From NCBI GenBank assembly GCA_021292165.1, contig CM037877.1, forward strand, positions 10,531,980 to 10,595,979: DNA of 64,000 nucleotides, read 5' to 3'. Shown piece after piece: positions 1 to 10,107 of this stretch. The notes under the pieces are model-generated. The model did no database searches. It had not been told where the DNA came from and was given only the letters and a program-made list of their open reading frames with translations. The stretch's first letter is position 1. Each line of letters starts with the position of its first letter. Both the position numbers and the translations under genes were made by a program. The stretch comes from Shinisaurus crocodilurus. Taxonomy: Eukaryota > Chordata > Lepidosauria > Squamata > Shinisauridae.

Positions 1-78
1 TCTCCGAAAAATGCTGTGGCTGTCTAGATGCTGTCTAGTGGCCATAGGATTGCAGTTATTTATTTTATTTTATTATTT

Positions 79-889
79 TAAAACAACAGAATGAAATTTA
101 ATAGGGATAAATGCCAAGTGCTCCACCTAGGGAGAGGAGGAAACCAAATGCAGAGTTACAGAATGGGGGACACTTGGCTCAACAATACTACAAGTGAGAA
201 GGATCTTGGAATTGTGCTAGATCACAAACTGAATATGAGCCAGCAATGCGATGTGGCTGCAAAGAAGGCTAATGCTATTTTGGGCTGCATTAATAGAAGT
301 ATAGCTTCCAAATCATGGGAAGTGATAATTCCCCTTTACTTGGCACTGGTTAGGCCTCATCTTGAGTACTGCGTCCAGTTCTGGGCACCACACTTTAAGA
401 AGGACATAGACAAACTGGAGAGGGTTCAGAGGAGGGCAACAAGGATGATAAAGGGACTGGAAACAAGGCCCTATGAGGAGAGACGGAAAGAACTGGGCAT
501 GTTTAGCCTTCAGAAGAGGAGACTGAGGGGAGATATGATCGCACTCTTCCAGTACTTGAAGGGATGTCACACACAGAGGAGGGCCAGGATCTCTTCTTGA
601 TCATCCCAGTGTGCAGGACACGGAATAATGGGCTCAAGTTACAGGAAGCCAGATTCCACCTAGACATCAGGAAAAATTTCCTGACTGTTAGAGCAATAAG
701 ACAATGGAACCAACTACCTAGGGAGGTGGTGGGCTCTCCCAGTCTGGAGGCATTCAAGGTGCAACTGGACAATCATCTGTCAGGGATGCTGCACTGACCG
801 GGATTCCTGCACTGAGCAGGGGGTTGGACTCGATGGCCTTGTGGGCCTCTTCCAACTCTACTTTTCTATGATTCTATGATTCTATGATT
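79..889 (+). mobile_element. CR1 LINE, 5'-truncated 3' end
   Basis: This is the C-terminal part of the CR1 RT ORF plus its 3' UTR. The reading frame opens at 91 ([16 protein letters not shown], then [16 protein letters not shown]) and is broken near 571 by a small insertion. Translation resumes in another frame (564-797) with CRTRNNGLKLQ and RQWNQLPREVV. The element ends in the CR1-type octamer repeat, attctatg units at 862-889. It matches the 3' half of the copy at 31922-33875. Upstream of about 79 the similarity stops, as expected for 5' truncation during target-primed insertion. Confidence 0.93.
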
Positions 890-1295
890 TTTTTACATTT
901 TCATCAGCTCTATCATTATGCTGCTTCTCCTTGTTACTTTACTGCTGTTACGGGGTTCCGTGAACGTAAACCAATCCAAGGGCATTTGTCATGCGACCGG
1001 TGCCGATTGTTAATCTTCATGTCCCCTGCTGAGGTTTGGCCTCTTCCTGATTGGTTCTGGCTTAATTTATAAGTGGTTGTAGCATACCCTTATTTGTGAC
1101 TTATGCTGGTGTTTTATGCCGAAACATTTCACATTTTAAAATCTGTTCCAATTTTTTTTAAAAAAAAGAAAGAAAGAAAGAAAGAAAGATATATAAATAT
1201 ATAAACTGGATGCGCTATTGTTGGTGATTTGTTGTGTTTTGGAGCGGTATGTCATGCGCATTGCATTGCCTACATATCAGCTTATTCATTTAAGT
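890..1295. other. No gene seen; short A-rich and AAAG repeats
   Basis: AT-rich spacer between a CR1 and a hAT element. It contains a T/A run and a short (AAAG)n tract near 1165-1188. Nothing coding was recognised. Confidence 0.5.
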
Positions 1296-2001
1296 CAGGG
1301 GTCCTCAAACTTTTTAAACAAGGGGCCAGTTCATTGTCCCTCAGACTGTTGGGGGGCTGGACTATAGTTTGAAAAAAATATGAAATGAACGAATGGATCA
1401 AGTAAAAAAAAAAAAAAGGACCCGGGTCCTTTTTTTTTTTACTTGATAGGGGTGAATTTTTTTTCCCTTAAATGGAAAGTTATTTTATTTATTTATTTAT
1501 TTATTTATTTAATTTTTATACCGCCCAATAGCCGAAGCTCTCTGGGCGGTTTACAGCAATTAACAAGACAGTCCCTGCCCGCAGGCTTACAATCTAAAAA
1601 TACACGACACACAAGGAAAAAGGAATGGGGAGGGAAGAAGGGGGAATATTAATGAATACTCCTGGCAGGGCTGGTGGTATTTACATATATAGTTGCACAA
1701 TTGTTTCATGCCTAACACGAATATACTTTTGTTTTTTGCCATCACACAAATGAGCATACTCTGCTTCAATCCAAAGTAGCATTTTTGAAACATTAGAAAT
1801 CTGACTTAGCTACATCAGCTCATACATAAGAGGTAAAACACCACCACTAATTTTTCCATATTATGGAAAAGAATTAAAAGAATCGGCGCTTGAAGTGAAA
1901 GAGTTAAAAAAAAGTCTTGCTTCCGCCGATCGGCCGCCGGGCCGGATAAAAAGGCAAGGCGGGCCGGATGTGGCCCGCGGGTCTTAGTTTGAAGACCCCT
2001 G
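1296..2001. mobile_element. Non-autonomous hAT-like element with perfect 8-bp TSD
   Basis: The ends are caggggtcctcaaactt at 1296 and the inverted match ending gaagacccctg at 2001. The element is flanked by a perfect 8-bp duplication, atttaagt, at 1288-1295 and 2002-2009. CAG...CTG ends with 8-bp TSDs are typical of hAT. The GGGCCGGA-rich subterminal segments fit widespread hAT families. No transposase remains. The interior holds a palindrome (1397-1447) and an L2 3' fragment (about 1483-1650). Confidence 0.88.
1483..1650 (-). mobile_element. L2-type LINE 3' end inside hAT
   Basis: Minus-strand insertion that begins with a (TTTA)n tail. It continues with the segment accgcccaatagccgaagct and ctctgggcggttta, which also occurs at the 3' end of the L2 copy at 13871. 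The next part, cagtccctgcc, is shared with 44823-44965. Confidence 0.7.
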
Positions 2002-2220
2002 ATTTAAGTCATAGCAAGAGCAGGTTTCCTACTACCTGGCTGATTGTCTTCATACCCACCCATTCAGAGTCTCAGACCTTGCTCTCTGGTAGCACAGTCT
2101 GGAGTGGATGATTGATTCATATTGAGCATAAGTAATTTCCCCCATCAAAACTTTGGCATGCCCTGGGCCTCAGAAAGACAGTTGCTCTGATCACCATCCA
2201 AAGTAGTCTGTTATGCCCCT

Positions 2221-2246
2221 AAAAAAAAAAAAAAAAAAAAAAAAAA
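2221..2246. repeat. Poly(A) tract
   Basis: About 26 adenines in a row. It may be the tail of an old retroposon, but the sequence to its left is not recognisable. Confidence 0.9.
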
Positions 2247-2415
2247 CATTTTCTCATGCCAAGTGATGCTCATTTGTGGAGTTCACAACTTTCCAAGTGA
2301 ATACGCAGTGGCATTGGTTTAATGATATGCGCACAATCTGCTAACATTTGCAAAACTGGCTCATCTTTTTAGCCATTGCAACTTGATCCTGACTATTAAG
2401 GTGTCAATGCATTAA

Positions 2416-2549
2416 GGGTGCAATCCTATGCATGTTTAGACAGAAAAAAAGTCCTAACCCCCCCACCCCCTCCAAAGTCCGTGCTAGCTGGGGAATGCTG
2501 GGAGTTGTATGGCTTTTTTTAATGTCTAAACATGCATACGATTGCACCC
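2416..2549. mobile_element. Harbinger-like MITE, 134 bp
   Basis: Terminal inverted repeats start gggtgcaatcctatgcatg and end catgcatacgattgcaccc, and both are flanked by TAA (2413-2415, 2550-2552). A 3-bp TWA target duplication with GGG... termini fits PIF/Harbinger. The interior contains the widespread segment tgctgggagttgta. There is no coding capacity. Related termini occur at 12917-13019, 11630-11687 and 34077-35231. Confidence 0.72.
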
Positions 2550-2552
2550 TAA

Positions 2553-2975
2553 ATGCCTCTTTTCTCAAAACTCATCCAAAGATTTTGAATGGAACCATAC
2601 TGCATAAGGGCACTTTCATGCAACTACAAATCCCTACATCTTGTATTAGCTGCATGGAATGATTGGGATTGGGTGGAATATCAATTTTTTTAAAAAATGG
2701 ATCACAATATTTCTGTTATGGCTGGGTAGTGGGCAGCAGTCTGGGGTGAACCAGGAACTATGGGATAAGCCAGTAGTCAGCACCAAAGGACAAATCAGGA
2801 ATGAAGAACAACACAGAAGGCAGGGTTGAGGAACTAGCTAAAGATACAGGAACACACCAGAGCTCAGGAGGACCCTGTTCCTCGAGCAAGGCTCAGCTGG
2901 AACAGGATGACCTCTTATACTCTTTAATGCCCAGGAGGATCCAATGGTCAGACTGAATGGGCAGAGCCGGTATCT
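2553..2975. other. Unassigned sequence
   Basis: No gene seen. The segment from about 2714 (tgttatggctgggtagtggg) to 2975 could be an old LTR fragment, but I cannot find its other end. Confidence 0.3.
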
Positions 2976-3080
2976 CCAGTTAAGGCTGGGAAAGTCTCCT
3001 GTCTGAGGGCCTGGAGAACCATTGCCAATCAGTTACTGCCAACCATCATTACTGAGCTAGATGGACCTATGGTCTGACTT
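2976..3080 (+). mobile_element. tRNA-Ala-type SINE, body and tail only
   Basis: It contains ctggagaaccattgcc, gagctagatggacc and ggtctgactta, matching the body of the complete copy at 19661-19860. The tRNA-like head is missing. It is cut directly at the start of the repeat at 3081. Confidence 0.75.
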
Positions 3081-3460
3081 AGGGTAGCCATGTGTCCTTT
3101 TTTCTTTTCTTTTTTTAACTGTCCTCTGTTTTGAAGGAGTCCTCAACTTGAAGGGCTGTCTGGCACAAGTCAATTCTAAAGATAAAGAACCATCAGAAGA
3201 AAGAGCTGGGCCTTGAAGAAATGGGCACATGAATGGCAGATTGAACAGGAAGGCACACAGGTTTCCCGGTCATGGTCTTCCACACTATGGTGAGATGTAC
3301 TGTATTTCTTCTTTTAATGGTAATAATTTCTAAATGTAGAAATTAGCATATGCAATGTTTATGCAAATCACTGTCCTCGTTTGTCCTCTTTTGGCCACTT
3401 GTGAATCTTTTCTGGCGATTCATAAGTGCCCCCCATCTAACTCAATGTAAGGCAGTGACC
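3081..3460 (+). repeat. Interspersed repeat family R350, copy 1
   Basis: Shares a backbone with 6367-6703 and 28768-29155: gaagggctgtctgg, aagaaccatcagaa, aaggcacacag, cactatggtgaga, attagcatatgca and tgtcctctttt. The start (tagggtagccatgtgtcc) and the far end of copy 2 (caatggccactcta) look like terminal inverted repeats, so this may be a DNA transposon derivative. It encodes nothing I recognise. R350 is only a label for this report. Confidence 0.65.
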
Positions 3461-3605
3461 GATGTTCAAATATGTTCTCTGAGGGCCCAAACTGACATGG
3501 ATTAGAGATGTCACTATCAGGTAACATCTCTCCCCCCCCCATTTTTACTCTAAAGTAGGTGCAGGGACCCAATCTAGATCCGGACCCTAGCATGGCTGTA
3601 GGGGG

Positions 3606-3773
3606 CAGTGGAGGTTGGTGTATCCACTCCGGGTTTTAGTCTGAACTTTTAAGGAGCTATGGTGTTGAACCCTACAGCCCCAAATAAGTTCAGCACCATG
3701 GATTCCTTTAAAGTTCAAACGGAAACCCAGAGTGGATACCCTGCCCCACTGACATTGGAGCCACCAGCCACTG
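3606..3773. mobile_element. Foldback hAT-like MITE, CAGTGG family, copy 1
   Basis: Long imperfect palindrome. The arms carry gtatccactccgggttt / aaacccagagtggatac and gaacttttaagga / tcctttaaagttc. The right end is gagccaccagccactg. Candidate 8-bp duplications gtaggggg and ttgggggg match at 6 of 8 positions. Related copies lie at 13342-13546 and 21220-21412. Confidence 0.65.
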
Positions 3774-3892
3774 TTGGGGGGGGGGGGTTATCCTTTACCC
3801 CATCACTATAGGTCTGATCCAGAGGAGGTGCCACACCTGCAATTTCTCTTGCAAAACACTGACCCATAAAGCTTGCAGCTATGTCTTTAAAT

Positions 3893-4027
3893 CAGTGTTC
3901 TCCAACCTTGGGTCCCCAGAAGTTTTTAGCCTACAACTCCCAGCATGCCCCAGCTAGCTACGCTGGCTGGGGCATGCTGGGAGTTGTACGCTAAAAACTT
4001 CTGGGGACCCAAGATTGGAGAACACTG
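3893..4027. mobile_element. Foldback hAT-like MITE, 135 bp, near-perfect palindrome
   Basis: Two 62-bp arms pair at about 60 of 62 positions around an 11-bp centre (3955-3965). The ends are cagtgttctccaaccttggg and its inverse. Flanks ctttaaat (3885-3892) and atttaaat (4028-4035) agree at 7 of 8 positions, the 8-bp TSD expected of hAT. Two further copies with the same ends lie at 52879 and 58761. Confidence 0.88.
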
Positions 4028-4143
4028 ATTTAAATTAATGTCTGTTTTAGCCCCGAGAAGCTGCACATGGGGCAACTCTCCACACATCTCAGCAACTCCT
4101 AGCAATTTCACAGGTCTCTCTTCAAACAGGCAATTACAATGTA

Positions 4144-4212
4144 TTCTGGACCTACACACACACACACACACACATGTACGCACATGCACACACACACACA
4201 CACACACACACC
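4144..4212. repeat. (AC)n microsatellite, interrupted
   Basis: Dinucleotide CA array with a short break (atgtacgcacatg) in its middle. It creates spurious frames rich in His-Thr or Cys-Val. Confidence 0.95.
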
Positions 4213-4884
4213 CTAAAATTTCTGTGTGTGGCGGGGAGGGGTGATGTTCAAGCTGGTATTTGAACCTGAAATGTATCACTGCGAAAGTAAATACCGTTTC
4301 CCTCTCATATGAGTCCACGGGTGGCAGCCATCACTTCTACCCCACCCCATAAAATGTCCCTGGAGCATCAGGCACTATTGCTCCCAGGGACATTTGAATC
4401 TCCAAAGGGAAGCACACGGCAAGCTGGGACTTTCCTTTTACATAAAGTTTTTTTTTTTAAAGGAAGAAAAGAGAAGACAGACCACCCAGCCACCTCGGCT
4501 AATAGAAAGTATCTCCCACACCTGAAAGTGTTGTGATTTTGTAGCCCCGTGCCCCATGATAGTCACAGAAATGTCCTCACCTCCACCTTCATGGGGAACA
4601 AAGGTCCTGTGAAGGTGAGTGGGAGACTTTTGGTACAGTACTAGTATATACCAACTTCCATGCTGGTATCTCAGACTTTAATGGAGATTGAAAAGTGCAA
4701 TCTACTTTTTTGCATTTCTTTTCTCCTCCCCTTGAAAACAGATGTGAGCCTCAAGCAGGTGTTTGAATGTGGCACATGGAATCGCATGTAGAAGTGAACA
4801 CCAAATTTCACTCCAATACCCGGATGTTCTATGGAGATACCATGCTAACCAACCAACCAGCCTTGGAGTTCCACTTGCTAAGGA
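4213..4884. other. No gene or repeat recognised
   Basis: Mixed-composition spacer with no convincing exon and no match to other copies in the window. Confidence 0.4.
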
Positions 4885-5392
4885 TGGCTGAATCTGTCAA
4901 GCTCCATTTTGCTCGGTTCTCACTCTGTTTCCTTCCACTGCTGTCAGTTTCATCCAGTTTGTTCCATCCTATTTCCACATTGGATTACAATATTTTTTTT
5001 AGTTCACACAGTTCCACACACACACACACACATACATATTTTATTGCTCTCCTTTTTTTTAAAAAAGGATGTCTTTTGTACACATTTTTTCAAATTTATT
5101 AACAAGCAAGCTCTTGTGAGTCGTCTGTGAACGCAAAGAACCAGAAATGTTAGTGTATGCATTTTTGCAAGTGTCTTTTTCCATTGAATAAAGATTTCTG
5201 TGTGCATTTTTCCAATATTTGCACTGTTTCAAATGTACACAATTTTTGTATGCTCTTTTTGGTGAACTACATCACAAACTTTGGCAAGTATGGATTTGCT
5301 TCATGTTCTGCTTCATGTTTAGCTTCAAGTGGTGTGGATATGTTCAGTTCTCCTTGAAATGCAGACTCAACCAATTTCTCAGTGATCCCTAT
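4885..5392 (-). repeat. TAGGGATG-family AT-rich element, probable copy
   Basis: The right end, caatttctcagtgatcccta, is the inverse of the TAGGGAT...GAGAAAT start seen at 16652 and 63277. The interior has the family's repeated atttttgcatgc/tgtacacatttt style segments. A (CA)n tract lies at 5018-5033. The left boundary is uncertain. Confidence 0.45.
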
Positions 5393-6185
5393 ACCTCACT
5401 AGAGCACATGTTTGACTGGGGGATAAAGTTAAATTTATTGCTGTGGAGTTAATTTACAAGCAAGTTTTGCTTAGGAGTCCCAACTAAGCCACCCCACAAA
5501 TCATTCTGATGCTACTGGGCAACTCCTATTTGTTTCAATGAAATCCAGTGGATTTACATCTTTCCTTCATTTAAAACACAACTCCTTCATGTCTTCAAAT
5601 CTGCAATCCTTGTTCCTTTGTCCTTTCCCAAGTACAAAAGGGCAGACATCTTGCGGGACTTGTTGGACAGAACGACTTGATTGTGAGATAGTGGGCTTTA
5701 ACAGGAAAAATATCTAGCTGCCTCTTTGCAGAAGATAACGAAAAATCCATGTCCACCACAGAGATAAGGTATTAATCAGAATTGTTCCACAAAAAGAGGA
5801 ACAACTACCTTGGGTGCATCTCCCAGGAATTATTTTGAGTTATTTGGATTTCTTTTCGTCTTAACTAGCCAGAGTATACTGTAATATGACAAACCGTTTT
5901 TATTGATTGATTAGTTTTCTTTTAGTTGAGGTTACTGTAGTTTTTATGGTTCATTCAGGAGATTCAAGTAAAACATGGCTTTATTTGAATGTATACCCCC
6001 CCACACAGGATCAAAGTGGCTTTCAACAACTTAGAACTTCTTACACCTTGATTTCTACCACTCTGCACCCACTGTGGAAGAAGAGACGTCTCCTAAACCC
6101 AATCTCTTAGACTGTTTCTTTCCCAAGATAGATCTTAAGTTCTGGAGGGCTCCAGAAACTCCAGATAGGAGGCCTACTGACGTGT
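5393..6185. other. No gene or repeat recognised
   Basis: No convincing exon. Possibly unique host sequence. Confidence 0.4.
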
Positions 6186-6366
6186 TCATTTGGGTAAGAC
6201 ATGATTTGCATGCAGAAGGTCTCAGGTTCGCTCCCCAGCTTCTCCAGGTAAGGTGAGGAAAGAATCCTGCCTGAAACCCTGGAGAGCCACTGCCAGTCAG
6301 TGTTGACAATACTGGGCTAGACGGACCAATGGACTGACGCAGTATAAGGCAGGTTCCCGATGTTCC
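6186..6366 (+). mobile_element. tRNA-Ala-type SINE
   Basis: The head retains atttgcatgcagaaggtct and a B-box-like ggttcgctcc. The body has cctgcctgaaaccctgga, agtcagtgttgacaatactg and gggctagacggaccaatg. It ends with ttcctatgttcc. The 5' end of the tRNA-like region is degraded. Confidence 0.85.
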
Positions 6367-6703
6367 TATGTTCCTCCATTTTGAGGGTGTCCTCTATTTG
6401 AAGGGCTGTCCAGCCCAAGTCCAGTTTCAAGATCAAGAACCACCAGAAGGAAGAGCTGGACCTTGAAGTTACCCATCAACAGTGAGCTCCTGGAGAACAG
6501 ACTGAGCAAGGCACACAGGTCACCTGGTCATAGTTTTCCGCACTATGGTGAGATTTCTATTTAAATTATAATAATAACTACTTCCAAATTTTCATCTATA
6601 CATCAAAATTAGCATATGCAAATCAGTGTCATCTTTTTTTACCCCTTTTTTGGTGATTCGTTCCCTCTTTTAGAGGACTCTTACAATGGCCACTCTAGTA
6701 AAT
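6367..6703 (+). repeat. R350 repeat, copy 2
   Basis: Directly abuts the SINE tail. It matches copies at 3081 and 28768 through gaagggctgtccagcccaag, gaaccaccagaaggaagagc and cactatggtgagattt. It ends at ggccactcta. Copy 1 also sits directly downstream of a SINE of the same family. Confidence 0.65.
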
Positions 6704-6968
6704 TGACCTGTGTGACCTTTTTTGTTTGTTTGATGGTTTGTTTGTTTGTTTGTTTGTTTAATGGTGACCAGGCTTCCCCCCTGTGATATAGCTTGCTCAG
6801 AATACAAAGCCAGCTCTGGGGTGGTGGTTTCATAAGGCCTGCTAGAGGTGAACGGGTCCTTGGGGTTCCATGATCACCCTAGATGTGCTGACTCTGCCTC
6901 GCATGCCCCAAACCGACTTCAGAAAGCACAGCCTGTGTCAGACTGAGCTAACACGGGCAGTGAGTCCT

Positions 6969-7361
6969 AGGGATGTGCACGGAGCTCGATTGGGGGGTGG
7001 AAGCCCGGCGAACTCGCCAGGCTCCACCTCCAGAGTTCCTCTTGCCCTACCTGCTTCCCCAGCTCGACTCGCGTTCTCGTGAGCCAAACCAGGGAAGCGA
7101 CTTCCAGGTTCCCAGCACTACATTTTTCACATAGAAAATGGCATAAGATACATTAAAAACAGCCACAATTGGCGCAAGTTACACAAATTGCGGCCGTTTT
7201 TAATGTATCTTAAGCCATTCTCTACATTAAAAAAACATAGTGCCAGGGACCCAGAAATCCGGCAAGCACCTCAATTGGCGTTCATGGTGGCAGTGCTCGC
7301 TGAGCGCCCAGCAAGTCAGGTGGTGGGTAGATGGCCCACCCCTAACTGGTCCAACACATCC
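6969..7361. mobile_element. Foldback element with TAGGGATGTGC ends
   Basis: Starts ctagggatgtgcacggagct and ends near aacacatccctg, an inverted match of the terminal bases. The interior has a second inverted repeat (about 7137-7215) with arms aagatacattaaaaac and gtttttaatgtatctt. A related foldback piece in opposite orientation is at 19285-19381. Confidence 0.5.
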
Positions 7362-7374
7362 CTGCATGCCTTGG

Positions 7375-8165
7375 TTCAGGTTACCCTTGCTCTCGACTTG
7401 GATCTCCTGAAGATTAAATGGAACACAGAGTTAGAAACAAAACTGAAGCTCTCCCATTGGAAAGCAGCCTTAAAATTGATCAAGCCATCTAACATAGGAC
7501 CCAAGGCTGCAGCGTATCCAGCAAAATGTTTTATACAGGGCTCATTGGACTCCAGAATTATTCAAACAGCTGGGCATCTCAAAGGCTGATAAGTGTTGGA
7601 GGTGTGACAGTACACAGGCTGAAATAGTGCATACGTTATAAGGAGTTTCCCAATACTAGTGCCCTTCTGGCTTGAGGTCCTTATCAGGATCAACTAGGTC
7701 CTGGAAACCTCACTCAATGTAAAAGAGGTCCATACTTTTGTGGCGTAGTGGTGAGTGTTGGACTGGTACTTGGGAGATCCGGGTTCTAGTCCCTGCTCAG
7801 CCATGAAACTCACTGGGTGACTTTGGGCCAGTCACTGACTCTCAGCCTCACCTACCTCACAGGGTTGTTGTGAGGATAAAATGGAGGAGTGGAGGAGGAG
7901 GATTATGTAAGCCGCCTTGGGTTCCTTGCAGGAAAAAAGGCGGGGTACAAATAATAAAATAAATAAATAAATTCCGGGCCAATGGGACTTAGCAGAGGGG
8001 CCTGCTGCTAATGGCTAAGCGCATTGTTCTATGACACTGGAAAGCAAATAAAATCCCCAAAATACACACTTGACCTATTGATCTATTGACCTTAGCCACC
8101 CATGAAAATATATGTTACACCAAATTACAAAAATAAAATAAATTTCCAATTAATATGGGGGAAAG
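7375..8165 (+). pseudogene. L1 ORF2 C-terminal relic, interrupted by a SINE
   Basis: Translation gives WTPELF followed by SKADKCWRCD near 7540-7605. This spacing of a WTP motif and a CWRC motif is typical of the C-terminal region of vertebrate L1 ORF2p. After the SINE (7738-7976) the frame shows HWKANKIP near 8035, another L1 C-terminal feature. Frameshifts and stops show that it is dead. It is independent of the L1 at 30550-36450. Confidence 0.68.
7738..7976 (+). mobile_element. MIR-like SINE with L2-type tail
   Basis: The tRNA-derived head has gtggcgtagtggtgagtg and a B box ggttctagtcc. The core has actcactgggtgactttggg and gttgttgtgaggataaaatg. The tail has gtaagccgccttgggttcc and aggcggggtacaaa followed by (AAAT)n. 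It appears full length and is inserted in an L1 relic. Confidence 0.92.
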
Positions 8166-8421
8166 AGACGTGCAAGACACAGGCTTGCAGGCTGCGAATA
8201 GAATAAAAATAGAATACATTAAATGATTAAATTTATTCAATCAATCATTCATTCATTTATATGTAACTATTTATACAATTTTTGCATAATGATTTGGCTT
8301 ATATAAATGAAACCTTTCCTCTTTAAATATGAGGCAGGGAAGGAAAAAACGAAAGGGGAGGGATTGGATGCAGGGGGAATGATTTACTGTCCGTTTTGTA
8401 TTGGGAAATGAAAATAATAAC

Positions 8422-8449
8422 GATGATGATGATGATGATGATGATGATC
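8422..8449. repeat. (GAT)n microsatellite
   Basis: About nine GAT units. It produces a poly-His frame on the minus strand that is not a gene. Confidence 0.95.
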
Positions 8450-9017
8450 TGTTAATAACAAAATAAAAGTCTGATTGATGGGGCTGGTATTCCTGTATAG
8501 ATGGTGCCCCTGAGGGACATTGTTGAGCCTGTAACTGTAAGTCCTACTGCAGAAATGTAGCTCTGGAGGCATAGAAGGTAAGGTGGCAGAGTTTGACCAC
8601 TGGGAGGCCAACTCAAGACCTGAACACCTTGCATTTGGTAACAGTTTCACTTCGCTCCCTGCCCCCCCCTTAGCTTAAGGAAAGTGAAAGCAAGCCAAGT
8701 CACAATTGTTTGCTGCAGAGAAGGAGCGTGTCTCCTCAGATGCTGGCGCGTACACAGCAGAGCTACTGCGAATGGGGCAAAATGAAGTCTTCGCTCACGT
8801 TATCTAAGGTAGTGATCTAATGGTGTATTGGGATGGCATGGCTGAAATTTACTGGTGGCACCCAGAAGTCTCCTCAGAATGAGGGTACATCTAAAACAGG
8901 TGAAAAAAACTGAGCATGGGGCAGTTGTTTGTTTCAGGCAACATTCACCCCACTCCCAAACATTTGAGCCAAAAGTTCTCAATGCAGAATTCAGCAATAA
9001 AGTTTGATTTCCTTTGG
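8450..9017. other. No gene or repeat recognised
   Basis: No conserved protein pattern seen in any frame. Confidence 0.4.
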
Positions 9018-9042
9018 AGTAGTAGTAGTAGTAGTAGTAGTA

Positions 9043-9092
<50 letters not shown>
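9018..9092. repeat. (AGT)n-(AAT)n compound microsatellite
   Basis: Nine AGT units grade into about sixteen AAT units. The poly-Leu, poly-Asn and poly-Ile frames here are artefacts. Confidence 0.96.
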
Positions 9093-9093
<1 letters not shown>

Positions 9094-9617
9094 CTTTTGT
9101 CTTTCCTTCTAGCAGTGGTTGGTAACTTTTGCTTGCTAAATTTAAAGTTCTCTCACACATCTGTTAATATCTCCCAAAGACACCTATAGTGAGGATTTGC
9201 TAATATGCCAATTTATTTCAATTTAATAAATTAATCTATTGATTTGTCCTTTAAAAGGCAGATGATTAAGCAGCTAAAAACTTTAATTGTTAGAAAGCTC
9301 TAGCAATTAACTGTGTCATGATTCCCCTCCTGCATCCTTCTTTTCTGACCTTGTTGGAGAGATTTTTACAACTTCACCACAGAATGTTACGAGGCACCAG
9401 CACTCTCTGTTCCAAGCAAAGCATTCTCATGCCTTCTGCTAAAAAAAAAATGTAGCAAATGCATCTGAGAGAAAGATTTGACATTTTCTTTCTTTTTTTT
9501 TTTGTTCTGGGCTTTTAAATCGGATGATCTGCATGCTTGAAATAAGATCAGCAAAGGAGATACAAGATCATATTGGCCATTGTGGGAGGGAACAAGAGGG
9601 GGAGGCTGCAGCATCAA
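9093..9617. other. No gene recognised
   Basis: AT-rich spacer. Contains an A9 and a T11 run only. Confidence 0.4.
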
Positions 9618-10100
9618 ATCCATCATCATCATCAGGCGATCACTCGTGACCGAGTAAGATTGTCTTCCGGGATAAAAGGAGGAAATTCTAAAGAAGATTG
9701 TGTAGACTCTAGTGATGGGTCCGTAAGTGACTGTGGAGGCCAATTCTGGATCCACACAGCTTCCCACAGTGAGGACACAGGTTACCAGATAGAAGATGGT
9801 CCTGTAAAGGATTCATTTGACGTGCTTTTCGCTTAGCACGTTTCTCCCTTTCACCTTGCACTCGGGCTTCTTCAAAGTCCATGGAACCTTTGTGAAAGGC
9901 CAACCTCCATTTAGATCGTTCATGGGCCAGAGCTTCCCAGTTTTCGATGTTTATATTGCATTTTTTTAGATTAGCCTTATGAGCATCTTTAAACTTCTTA
10001 TATTGACCACCGATATTCCACTTTCCAATCCTTGAGTTGGGAGTAAAGTAACTGCTTTGGGAGACGGCAGTCAGGCATTCGAACAACATGACGGTCCCAA
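9618..10100 (-). pseudogene. LINE ORF C-terminal fragment with zinc finger
   Basis: The minus frame ending at 9709 reads GKWNIGGQYKKFKDAHKANL, then NWEALAHERSKWR, a Lys/Arg-rich stretch, and a C-terminal CPHCG...RIGLHSHLRTHH finger (C-x2-C ... H-x3-H). This tail architecture is found at the end of some vertebrate non-LTR retrotransposon polyproteins. I cannot assign the clade. A short 3' UTR of about 90 bp ends in a TCATCA repeat (9620-9634), which would be the tail microsatellite. The upstream RT is missing, so this is a 5'-truncated copy. A host zinc-finger gene is unlikely because the fragment ends in a LINE-like tail. Confidence 0.6.
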
Positions 10101-10107
10101 AGAATAA

